Shown here: positions 17,480 through 25,522 of the stretch, in pieces | How the letters are laid out: each line of letters begins with the position of its first letter | Numbering within the stretch: position 1 is the first letter of the stretch | Origin: Gallaecimonas sp. GXIMD4217 | GTDB lineage: Bacteria; Pseudomonadota; Gammaproteobacteria; Enterobacterales; Gallaecimonadaceae | DNA: 64,000 bases | Direction: 5' to 3' | Assembly (NCBI RefSeq): GCF_038087665.1 | Contig: NZ_CP149925.1 | Coordinates: forward strand, 1,860,870 to 1,924,869 | Notes under the pieces: generated by a model | Database searches by the model: none | Seen by the model: the letters and a program-made list of their open reading frames with translations, nothing else | Told to the model about the DNA's origin: nothing | Translations under genes and position numbers: made by a program

Positions 17480-18325
17480 TTAGTGGCTGTAGCCCACCAT
17501 CATGCGCTTGAGCTTGTACTCGTCCATGATGGCATAGAGGCGGTCAGGGTAGTCGGTTTCGATGCCGTCCACCCCCAGGGCCAGCACCTTGCCCATGGCC
17601 TTGCGGGAGTGCACGCCCCAGGCGATGACCTTCATGCCCCTGTCATGGGCGCGGCGGATGAAGTCCTTGCCCAGGAAGCTGTGGTAGACCTGGATGTAAT
17701 CCACGTCCATGTCCAGCGGGTTGACGCGGCGGATCTCTTCGTCCACCAGCACGTTGAAGCGCGGGGACCAGCCGAACATCACGTACAGGCGCGGCAGGCC
17801 GGGGGCCAGCTTGGAGAAGCGCTCCAGGATGGCCGGATCGAAGGACTTGATGATGACCCTGTCCTGCATCTTGTGGGTGCGGATGTGCTTGAGCACCTCA
17901 CCCTCGATGCCGTCGCCGCCCACCTTCAACTCGATGATCAGCCTGGTATCGGAGTGGGATACCGCGTTCATGACCTCGGTCAGGGTGGGGATCCATTCGT
18001 CCAGGTACTGAGGACCGTACCAGGAGCCGGCATCCAGGGTGTTGAGCTGGGCCAGGGTGTACTCCGAGACCTTGCCGGCACCGTTGGTGGTCCTGTCCAC
18101 CTGGCGGTCGTGGATGGCGACCAGGGCGCCATCGCGGGAACGGCGGATATCGACCTCGACCGCGTCCACGCCCAGCTTCAGGGCCTTCTGGATGGAAGAG
18201 AGGGTGTTCTCAGGCGCGTGACCGGCTGCGCCCCTGTGACCGATGACCATGGTCTTGGCCTGGGCCACGCCCACGACCAGCGTGCTTGCAAGCAGCACAA
18301 AACGGAAAAGGTTCTTGAAAACCAC
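17480..18325 (-). CDS. Periplasmic glycerophosphodiester phosphodiesterase
   Basis: A 281-residue GDPD. Signal peptide (MVFKNLFRFVLLASTLVVGV, cleavage after AQA). The catalytic pattern is 'IGHRGAAGHAPENTL' (HR and E) then 'VDAVEVDIRRSRDGALVAIHD' (E, D, H). It hydrolyses glycerophosphodiesters to glycerol-3-phosphate and an alcohol in the periplasm; shorter than E. coli GlpQ. I start at GTG 18325, which has AAGGGG six bases upstream; a TTG six codons earlier has no ribosome site. The window also holds glpK, but 44 kb away. Confidence 0.9.
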   Translation of the reverse strand: MVFKNLFRFVLLASTLVVGVAQAKTMVIGHRGAAGHAPENTLSSIQKALKLGVDAVEVDIRRSRDGALVAIHDRQVDRTTNGAGKVSEYTLAQLNTLDAGSWYGPQYLDEWIPTLTEVMNAVSHSDTRLIIELKVGGDGIEGEVLKHIRTHKMQDRVIIKSFDPAILERFSKLAPGLPRLYVMFGWSPRFNVLVDEEIRRVNPLDMDVDYIQVYHSFLGKDFIRRAHDRGMKVIAWGVHSRKAMGKVLALGVDGIETDYPDRLYAIMDEYKLKRMMVGYSH

Positions 18326-18421
18326 GTTCTGCCCCTTAGTCAAGGCTCTTTGGCCCTGTTGCTTTTTTGTTATTAATTAATGAAGGCTTAATAGTACGCA
18401 GAAAGGCGCGCGGGGTAAACA

Positions 18422-18445
18422 CCAAGGGGGCCAGCGGCCCCCTTG
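18422..18445. terminator. Intrinsic terminator
   Basis: CCAAGGGGGCC/GGCCCCCTTG hairpin downstream of fabV. Ts follow on the plus strand; the minus-strand T-run is weak. Confidence 0.65.
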
Positions 18446-18448
18446 TTT

Positions 18449-19651
18449 TTAGAGATCGATGAACTGCGTCCGGGGGTTGGGATCCACGTCGGCGTCGTAG
18501 TTCACGTCGTCCAGGCCGAAACCGAACAGCTTCAGGAATTCTTCCTTGTAGCCCTGGTAGTCGGTCAGTTCGGACAGGTTCTCGGTGGTGACCTTGTCCC
18601 ACAGCTCCTGGCAGGCGTTCTGCACTTCGGCGCGCAGCTCCCAGTCGTCCATGCGGATACGGTTCATGTCGTCCACGTCGGCCGGGGCGCCTTCGGGCTT
18701 GTAGAGCTGCTCGGCGAACAGGCGGTAAACGTGCTCCATGCAGCCCTCGTGCAGGCCCTTTTCCTTCATCACCTTGTAGACGATGGCGATGTACAGGGGC
18801 ATGACCGGGATGGCGGAGGAGGCCTGGGTGACCACGGACTTCAGCACGCCGACGTGGGCATTGCCGCCCTTTTCCTTGAGCATGGCGTCGATGGCGTGGG
18901 CGGCGCGATCCAGATCTTCCTTGGCCTTGCCGATGGTGCCGTGCCAGTAGATGGGCCAGGTGATCTCGGTGCCGATGTAGCTGTAGGCCACGGACTTGGC
19001 GCCGTCGGCCAGTACGCCGGCATCGTTCAGGGCGTTCATCCACAGTTCCCAGTCCTGGCCACCCATGACGGTGATGGTGTCCTGGATCTCCTGCTCGTTG
19101 GCCGGCTCCACGTCCATGGAGATGATCTGATCCTTATTGGTGTCCACGGCGGTGGCGCTGTAGGACTGGCCGATGGGCTTGAGGGTGGAGCGGACCAGCT
19201 CGCCGGTGTCTGGCAGCTTGCGTACCGGCGAGGCGATGGAGTAGACCACCAGATCGATCTGGCCCAGGTCCTCGCGGATGATGTCGATGACCTTCTGCTT
19301 GGCTTCGTGGGAGAAGGCGTCACCGTTGATGGACTTGGCGTACAGGCCCTCTTCGGTGGCTATCTTGTCGAAGGCCACGGCGTTGTAGAAGCCGGCGGTG
19401 CCGGGCTTGGTGTCGGTACCCGGCTTCTCGTAGAAGACACCCAGGGTGGCGGCACCGGCACCGAAGGCGGCGGCGATGCGGGACGGCATGCCGTAGCCAC
19501 TGGAGCTACCGATCACCAGTACCCGTTTCGGGCCGTTCTCGATGGCCGGGTGTTCCTTGGTGTAGTTGATCTGCTCGCGGATGTTGGCTTCGCACCCGGC
19601 CGGATGGGCGGTGGTGCAGATAAAGCCACGGATTTTCGGTTTGATAATCAT
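18449..19651 (-). CDS. fabV: Trans-2-enoyl-ACP/CoA reductase FabV
   Basis: A 400-residue FabV, the last reductase step of fatty-acid elongation (NADH-dependent reduction of enoyl-ACP). Key features: [20 protein letters not shown] at the start, the Rossmann '[20 protein letters not shown]', '[10 protein letters not shown]', and the catalytic Tyr-x8-Lys in '[12 protein letters not shown]'. FabV is known to be triclosan-insensitive. ATG 19651 matches the family N terminus; a longer upstream frame would add non-conserved residues. Confidence 0.97.
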   Translation of the reverse strand: MIIKPKIRGFICTTAHPAGCEANIREQINYTKEHPAIENGPKRVLVIGSSSGYGMPSRIAAAFGAGAATLGVFYEKPGTDTKPGTAGFYNAVAFDKIATEEGLYAKSINGDAFSHEAKQKVIDIIREDLGQIDLVVYSIASPVRKLPDTGELVRSTLKPIGQSYSATAVDTNKDQIISMDVEPANEQEIQDTITVMGGQDWELWMNALNDAGVLADGAKSVAYSYIGTEITWPIYWHGTIGKAKEDLDRAAHAIDAMLKEKGGNAHVGVLKSVVTQASSAIPVMPLYIAIVYKVMKEKGLHEGCMEHVYRLFAEQLYKPEGAPADVDDMNRIRMDDWELRAEVQNACQELWDKVTTENLSELTDYQGYKEEFLKLFGFGLDDVNYDADVDPNPRTQFIDL

Positions 19652-19949
19652 GGGGTTTCCGGTATTCCACTGGGATAACGTGGCGATGTTAGCGCAAAAA
19701 CTCCAGTCTAAACATCCGACTTCCCGGGCAAAATCCACTGATTGAACCAGTTGGGCTACCAGTGCCAACGGCAATCCGATGGCACCGGCGTCAACACGAG
19801 CCACCAGGATTAACGCTTTAATTTATCTAGAAAAAAGGGTATTCGAACGTTCTGCTTCGGCAAAAAGCGGGCTGTCATCCTGCCGCCATCTATATCCTGG
19901 CGGCTATCCTTGTAGGGACGGCCGGGCGTTTTTCAGAGGGGGAGTAGCC

Positions 19950-20264
19950 ATGGCGGTAGTCAGCATCCATTACCGTTCCAACAAGGGCCAGTCGGGCGAG
20001 CTGGTGGAAGAGGTCAACGAGACCGAGATCTGCGATGTCAGCGAGGCCGTGGTCAAGCTGGTGGTGCGGCACCTGTATCCGGAAACCAGCAGCCGCTATC
20101 CCTACCCGGAGGCGGTCCAGGATCTGCCCCAGGGCGACAGTCCCAGCGACAAGCTCAACCGCGCCATCCAGGTGGCCGAGACCCTGGGCTTTACCCAGCT
20201 CAGCTTCCGCTACCTGGAGTCGAAGTCGGCGCGCGAAGCCAAGGAGCGTTATGCCCTGCTTTAG
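19950..20264 (+). CDS. Hypothetical protein
   Basis: A 104-residue protein, not recognised. It begins MAVVSIHYRSNKGQSGELVE, has no signal or membrane segment, and is acidic in the first half with an 'ETLGFTQLSFRYLESKSAREAKERY' C-terminal helix-like end. ATG 19950 has GGGGGAG immediately upstream; the longer frame beginning at 19779 is unsupported. Confidence 0.7.
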   Translation: MAVVSIHYRSNKGQSGELVEEVNETEICDVSEAVVKLVVRHLYPETSSRYPYPEAVQDLPQGDSPSDKLNRAIQVAETLGFTQLSFRYLESKSAREAKERYALL

Positions 20265-20404
20265 ATAAGCAGCGCCACCAAGTCTCCCAGTCGCTCGGCC
20301 AACCGGGCGGCTCCACCTTTATTCCCCTGGCCAGCTAAGGGCCCAAGCCCCGCCTCGCCACTACTCAATAACAGCAGACGCGTCCCGTTGGGATGGGAAA
20401 GCGC

Positions 20405-20629
20405 TTAGACGGGATCCATGGGCCGCCAGCGCCTGTCCCACCAATGGCCATGGCGCATCAGGGCGCTGCGATAATGGCGACTGAGGTAGTCTTCCAGCAG
20501 GGTATCGTCCAGCGCGATATGCAGCGCCGCCAGGCGCTGCTGGACCTTGCCGGTGGTGAATTCGTCGCTGTGGAAGTCGGCGACGATGCGGGCGATCTGG
20601 TAGCCGATGGCGGGATCTATCTGACTCAT
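20405..20629 (-). CDS. Hypothetical small protein
   Basis: A 74-residue protein, not recognised: MSQIDPAIGYQIARIVADFH, then a Trp/Arg-rich end 'HGHWWDRRWRPMDPV'. It is probably cytosolic and helical. ATG 20629 has GGAG nine bases upstream; the longer frame above it reads through promoter-like sequence. Confidence 0.6.
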   Translation of the reverse strand: MSQIDPAIGYQIARIVADFHSDEFTTGKVQQRLAALHIALDDTLLEDYLSRHYRSALMRHGHWWDRRWRPMDPV

Positions 20630-20740
20630 GGGAAACCACTCCAGTGAGAGACGAGACCAGCTTACTCCCTTAACCCAGCCGCATAATGATATAGCGCAAG
20701 GCCGGGCCCACCGACACGAAAATTTCATTGCCTTTTCAGA

Positions 20741-21817
20741 TCAATTGCTTGCCCACAGGTCCGGCAGCGCTCCCTGGGGCGGCACGCCGCTGGCGGCCTC
20801 CTTGGCCAGGAACTTGAGGATCTTGGCGCAGTGGATGGCCAGCTTCTGGTCCTGGAATTCGGCCAGATCCAGGCTGCTGGCCGGGGCCTTGGCCACCGCC
20901 CTTTCCAGGCCGTTGTGGCTGTAGCTGAGCGCCTGCACGTCCTCGCCCCGGGTGCGGCACTGCACCAGGAACCCCTTGTCGCCCCTGGCCAGCCCCACCT
21001 GGGCGATGCGGTTGATGGGCAGGCGGTATTCGATGCCGCCGCGCTGGGGGTGATACCAGCGGCGCAGCACCAGGGTGTTGTGATCCAGCAGGTCCAGATC
21101 CAGCTGCAGGGGAGCGCGCTGGCCCTGGGTGAGGTGGAACAACTGCTGCAGCCGCATCACCAGTTGCCAGTGGCGGGGACCGGTGAGCCTGGTCTGCTGG
21201 GCATCCAGGGCGATCAGCTGCGCCAGGGTCTTCATGCCGGGCTGGCCCAGCACCCTGTTGATCCAGGCCTGGATACCGGGGTAAGGCGCCAGCTCGAAGC
21301 CGCCCTCGTCGGCCACATGGGTGTAGGCGAACAGGGCAATGTCGGCAATGGTGAAGCGGGCGCCGGTGATGAAGTCGTTGCCGCTCAGCACCTTCTCCAT
21401 CACCGCCAGGGCCTTGTGGCCGCCTGCCTGCTTGGCCTCGAACTCGGCGCGGCGGGACTCGGGGAGGCCCTGGTATTCCTTGATGAAGCGGGCCACGGCG
21501 ATGTTGGGTTCATGGCTGTACTGCTCGAAGAACAGCCACTCCATGACCTTGGCACGGCTGTAGCCCTGCTCCGGCAGCAGCGGGCTGTGCTCGGCCAGGT
21601 AACAGAGTATGGCGTTGGATTCGCACAGCACCCGGCCGTCTTCCAGCACCAGGGCCGGGATCTTGCCGTTGGGGTTGATGGACAGGAATTGCGGGGTCCG
21701 GGTTTCGCCCTTGAGGATGTCCAAATGGATCCAGTGGTGGGGGATATTCAGCAACAGCAGCAGTTGCTTGACCTTGTAGCAATTGCCGGACTTGAGGTCG
21801 CCGTACAGCTTCAACAT
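20741..21817 (-). CDS. Glutathione S-transferase with unknown C-terminal extension
   Basis: A 358-residue protein. Residues 1-75 are a thioredoxin-fold GST N domain (MLKLYGDLKSGNCYKVKQLL, 'NPNGKIPALVLEDGRVLCES', 'ESNAI' for glutathione contact) and 85-200 a helical GST C domain ('FTIADIALFAYTHVADEGGF'). Typical bacterial GSTs end near 205; here about 150 further residues follow, with a beta-rich centre ('LVLRRWYHPQRGGIEYRLPI', 'GFLVQCRTRGEDVQALSY') and a Lys/Ala helix near the end. I do not recognise that extension. ATG 21817 has AAGGGG upstream. The second half could be a regulatory or targeting domain. Confidence 0.82.
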   Translation of the reverse strand: MLKLYGDLKSGNCYKVKQLLLLLNIPHHWIHLDILKGETRTPQFLSINPNGKIPALVLEDGRVLCESNAILCYLAEHSPLLPEQGYSRAKVMEWLFFEQYSHEPNIAVARFIKEYQGLPESRRAEFEAKQAGGHKALAVMEKVLSGNDFITGARFTIADIALFAYTHVADEGGFELAPYPGIQAWINRVLGQPGMKTLAQLIALDAQQTRLTGPRHWQLVMRLQQLFHLTQGQRAPLQLDLDLLDHNTLVLRRWYHPQRGGIEYRLPINRIAQVGLARGDKGFLVQCRTRGEDVQALSYSHNGLERAVAKAPASSLDLAEFQDQKLAIHCAKILKFLAKEAASGVPPQGALPDLWASN

Positions 21818-21937
21818 TTCAAACCCCTTAAAGATCAAATTCTTGTTGGCATGCTTCTCGATCTTCCGCCGAGATTTGCCTTATTTGTCGGGGTCAGTGT
21901 AACGCCGGCGCCTTCAGTGCAAGCTGAACGAAACATG

Positions 21938-21960
21938 AAAAAGGGCGGCCTGTGCCGCCC
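21938..21960 (-). terminator. Intrinsic terminator
   Basis: GGGCGGC, a CTGT loop, GCCGCCC; five Ts follow on the minus strand, directly behind the isoaspartyl peptidase gene. Confidence 0.9.
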
Positions 21961-21964
21961 CGTC

Positions 21965-22969
21965 TCAATGGCCGTAGATGGCCACCTGTCGCCCGCCCCT
22001 GCTGGAGTGGCTGGCCCGGTACATGCCCTGGGTGTTGAACGGCATGGCGATGTTGCCCTTGCCGTCGATGATGATCACCCCGCCGCTGCCGCCGGCACGG
22101 CCGATACGATCAAGGATCACTTCCCTGCCCGCCTGGTCCGCCTCCTTGCCCTGGTAGCGGATACGGGCGCAGATGTCGGCGCTGGCGTTGTAGCGGATGA
22201 AGTATTCGCCATGGCCGGTGGCGGAGACGGCGCAGACGCCGTTCTCGGCATAGGTGCCGGCGCCAATGACCGGCGAGTCGCCGATGCGGCCCCAGCGCTT
22301 GCCGGTCATACCGCCGGTGGAGGTGCCGGCAGCCAGGTTGCCATGGCCGTCCAGGGCCACGGCGCCGACGGTGCCGTACTTGTAGTCGCCGTTCAGGGGA
22401 GCGGCGGCCCGGTAGTCCCCGCCCTTGTGCTGCTGCGCCTTGAACTTGCGCAGGGACTGCAGCCGCGACTCGGTATCGAAGTGGCTGTTGGCCACTTGGG
22501 CCAGGCCCTGGGCCCTGGCGAAGGTATCGGCACCGCTGCCGGACAGCATCACGTGGGGGGAGTCGGTCATCACCTTGTGGGCGGCCAGGATGGGATTCTT
22601 GACGGTGGTGACCCCGGCCACGGCGCCGGCATCCAGGGTGCGGCCGTCCATCAGCGAGGCATCCAGTTCGTGGCGCTCGTCCCAGGTGTAGACGGCGCCC
22701 CTGCCGGCGTTGAACTGCGGCGAGTCCTCCATGACGACGATGGCCGCCTTGACCGCCTCCAGGGCCTGGCCACCGGCCTTGAGCACCGCCACACCGGCAT
22801 CCAGGGCCTCACCCAGCTTGGCCTTGTAGGCCGCCTCCTGCTCGGGACTCATGTTCTCCTTCAAGATGGTACCGGCACCGCCGTGAATGGCCAGGGCAAA
22901 GTCGGCCCGGGGCTCCTCGGCGGCCAGGGGCATGGCCGCCAGGGCCAGGGTGCAAAGCAATCGTCTCAT
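21965..22969 (-). CDS. iaaA: Isoaspartyl peptidase / L-asparaginase (Ntn-hydrolase)
   Basis: A 334-residue plant-type asparaginase with a Sec signal peptide (MRRLLCTLALAAMPLAAEEP). 'LAIHGGAGTI' opens the enzyme; the autocleavage site is 'KYGTVGAVALD', giving the nucleophile Thr200; substrate residues follow in 'STGGMTGKRWGRIGDSPVIGA'. It cleaves isoaspartyl dipeptides and asparagine; the signal peptide puts it in the periplasm. ATG 22969 has GGAGGGAC upstream. Confidence 0.92.
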   Translation of the reverse strand: MRRLLCTLALAAMPLAAEEPRADFALAIHGGAGTILKENMSPEQEAAYKAKLGEALDAGVAVLKAGGQALEAVKAAIVVMEDSPQFNAGRGAVYTWDERHELDASLMDGRTLDAGAVAGVTTVKNPILAAHKVMTDSPHVMLSGSGADTFARAQGLAQVANSHFDTESRLQSLRKFKAQQHKGGDYRAAAPLNGDYKYGTVGAVALDGHGNLAAGTSTGGMTGKRWGRIGDSPVIGAGTYAENGVCAVSATGHGEYFIRYNASADICARIRYQGKEADQAGREVILDRIGRAGGSGGVIIIDGKGNIAMPFNTQGMYRASHSSRGGRQVAIYGH

Positions 22970-23181
22970 GTTGTCCCTCCTTTTTTGCCAGTGTTGCCAT
23001 ATCCGCCCGCCGTGGACAAGGGCGCTGCGGCAAGGGGCTTGTGACAAGCGGCTTCTAAACAGGAAGCTTCAGTAATGGGCCAGGTATATGGCTTCCAGGC
23101 CCTTCCCCCCATTAGACCAAAGTCGAAACGCCGCCATGGCCGGGCCGTGCTACAAGATCCCCAGGACAAGCAGGAGGCCCC

Positions 23182-24870
23182 ATGGCACTGAAGGAAAGTC
23201 ACTTCACCGGACCCAACAAGGAAACACTCTGGCACAAGACCATAGGCCAGCGCTTTGATGAGGTGGTGGCGGCGCAGCCGGATCACCTGGCCCTGGTGGT
23301 CCGCCACCAGGATATTCGCTGGAGCTACAGCGACTATCGCCAGCAGGTGGATCGCCTGGCCATGGGCCTGCTGGCGCTGGGCATAGAGCCCGGAGACCGG
23401 GTCGGGATCTGGGCCCCCAACTGCGTGCAGTGGTGCCTGGTACAGTTCGCCACCGCCAAGATTGGCGCCATCATGGTCTGCATCAACCCCAGCTACCGCA
23501 GCTTCGAACTGGACTTCGCCCTCAACAAGGTGCAGTGCAAGGCGCTGGTGACGGCCCGGGGCTTCAAGGGCAGCGACTACCTGGCCATGCTGGCCGAGCT
23601 GGCGCCGGAGCTGGCCCAATGCCGGCCAGGTGAGCTTCGGGCCCATGCCCTGCCCCATCTGCGCCATGTGATCGCCCTGGGCGATGAAGCCGTGGCCGGT
23701 TGCTGGCGCTTCGACGACATCCTCAGCGACAGCGACGAACTGCGCCAGCGCCTGACGCTCAGGGGGCGGCAGCTGAACCCGGACAGCCCCATCAACATCC
23801 AGTTCACCAGCGGCACCACCGGCAGCCCCAAAGGGGCGACCCTGACCCACAACAACATCCTCAACAACGCCAGGTTGGTGGGCGACGGCATGCACTTCGG
23901 CCCCAGCGACCGACTGTGCATCCCGGTGCCCCTCTACCACTGCTTCGGCATGGTGCTGGGCAACCTGCTCTGCGTGGCCCACGGCGCCACGGCGGTGTTC
24001 CCGGCCGAGAGCTTCGATCCCGTCTCCACCCTGGAGGCGGTACAGGAAGAAGGCTGCACCGCCCTGCACGGGGTGCCGACCATGTTCATCGCCGAGCTGG
24101 AATGCCCCCAGTTCGAGCGTTTCGATCTCAGTACCCTGCGCACCGGCATCATGGCCGGCTCCCCCTGCCCGGTGGAGGTGATGCACAAGGTGATGGCACG
24201 CATGCACATGCAGGAGGTGCTGATCGCCTATGGCCAGACCGAGGCCAGCCCCATCAACCACATGACCCTGGCCGACGATCCCCTGGACAAGCGCATCGGC
24301 ACCGTCGGCAAGGCCGGCGAGCAGGTGGAGGTGAAGATAGTGGATCCCCTGGGCCAGACCCTGCCCATAGGCGAGCAGGGCGAGATCTGCAGCCGCGGTT
24401 ACAACATCATGCACGGCTACTGGGGCGACGAGGCCCGCACCCGCGAGGCCATAGACGAGGCAGGCTGGCTGCACTCCGGCGACCTCGGCATCATGGACGA
24501 GGACGGCTATGTGCAGGTGGTGGGCCGGATCAAGGACATGATCATCCGCGGCGGCGAGAACATCTATCCCCGCGAGGTGGAGGAATTCTTCTACAGCCAT
24601 CCCAAGATCCAGGACGTACAGGTGTTCGGGGTGCCGGACGAGAAATACGGCGAACAGGTCTGCGCCTGGATCCGCCTCAAGGAGGGCCAACAGGCCAGCG
24701 AAGAGGAGCTCCGCACCTTTGCCAGGGAGCGCATCACCCACTTCAAGATCCCCAGGTACATCCGCTTCGTGGAGCAGTACCCCATGACGGTCACCGGCAA
24801 GATCCAGAAGTTCAGGATGCGCGAGGCCATGACCCAGGAGCTGGCCGAGCCGGCCCGCGCCGGCCACTAA
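23182..24870 (+). CDS. AMP-binding fatty-acyl-CoA synthetase
   Basis: A 562-residue adenylate-forming enzyme. The AMP/ATP P-loop motif is 'IQFTSGTTGSPKGATLTH', the A5/A8 regions are 'YGQTEASPINHM' and 'HSGDLGIMDEDGYVQVVGRIKDMI', and the C-terminal catalytic Lys lies in 'TVTGKIQKFRMREA'. It activates a carboxylate as acyl-AMP and transfers it to CoA. Architecture and length fit medium/long-chain acyl-CoA synthetases of the fatty-acid degradation type; substrate not determined. No beta-oxidation genes are adjacent. Confidence 0.9.
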   Translation: MALKESHFTGPNKETLWHKTIGQRFDEVVAAQPDHLALVVRHQDIRWSYSDYRQQVDRLAMGLLALGIEPGDRVGIWAPNCVQWCLVQFATAKIGAIMVCINPSYRSFELDFALNKVQCKALVTARGFKGSDYLAMLAELAPELAQCRPGELRAHALPHLRHVIALGDEAVAGCWRFDDILSDSDELRQRLTLRGRQLNPDSPINIQFTSGTTGSPKGATLTHNNILNNARLVGDGMHFGPSDRLCIPVPLYHCFGMVLGNLLCVAHGATAVFPAESFDPVSTLEAVQEEGCTALHGVPTMFIAELECPQFERFDLSTLRTGIMAGSPCPVEVMHKVMARMHMQEVLIAYGQTEASPINHMTLADDPLDKRIGTVGKAGEQVEVKIVDPLGQTLPIGEQGEICSRGYNIMHGYWGDEARTREAIDEAGWLHSGDLGIMDEDGYVQVVGRIKDMIIRGGENIYPREVEEFFYSHPKIQDVQVFGVPDEKYGEQVCAWIRLKEGQQASEEELRTFARERITHFKIPRYIRFVEQYPMTVTGKIQKFRMREAMTQELAEPARAGH

Positions 24871-24872
24871 CG

Positions 24873-24902
24873 AAAAACCCCGGCCACAAGGCCGGGGTTC
24901 TT
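24873..24902 (+). terminator. Intrinsic terminator of the acyl-CoA synthetase gene
   Basis: AACCCCGGCC, an ACAA loop, GGCCGGGGTT, then a short T-rich end. Confidence 0.85.
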
Positions 24903-24945
24903 GATGGGTTGCAGGGCCGCATCTGACGGGCCGGCCCAGGGAAAA

Positions 24946-24979
24946 GAAAAAAGCCCCGAGATTGCTCTCAGGGCTTTTG
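24946..24979 (-). terminator. Intrinsic terminator of the tRNA-fMet operon
   Basis: On the minus strand AAAAGCCC...GGGCTTTTTT with GAGA/TCTC extending the stem, four bases after the last tRNA. Confidence 0.85.
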
Positions 24980-24982
24980 ATT

Positions 24983-25059
<77 letters not shown>

Positions 25060-25147
25060 TCAGTTTGGGTGTTCCGCCGTTCTTAACGGCGCAGGCCCGC
25101 CTGAGGCCTGTTTGTCTTGCCTGCTCTTGGAGCCGGAAAGACCAAGT

Positions 25148-25224
<77 letters not shown>

Positions 25225-25314
25225 TCAATTTGGGTGTTCCGCCGTTCTGGACGGCGCAGGCCCGCCTGAGGCCTGTTTGCTTTCCTCGCTCTATTGGAGC
25301 CAGAAAAACCAAGT

Positions 25315-25391
<77 letters not shown>

Positions 25392-25404
25392 TCAGAGGTG
25401 GCAC

Positions 25405-25432
25405 ATAATACCCTTCTTCCCGGGCATTGCAA
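25405..25432 (-). promoter_or_regulatory. Promoter of the tRNA-fMet operon
   Basis: On the minus strand TTGCAA (25432-25427), a 16-bp spacer and TATTAT (25410-25405), followed by a GC-rich discriminator, as is usual for stringently controlled stable-RNA promoters. Confidence 0.8.
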
Positions 25433-25522
25433 GCCCGCCCGGTTCGTTTGTCGAAATATCGGGCAACCTGGTCAAACATCCATCTGATACAATTCAAATA
25501 TCAAACAGTTAGGGAAAACACC

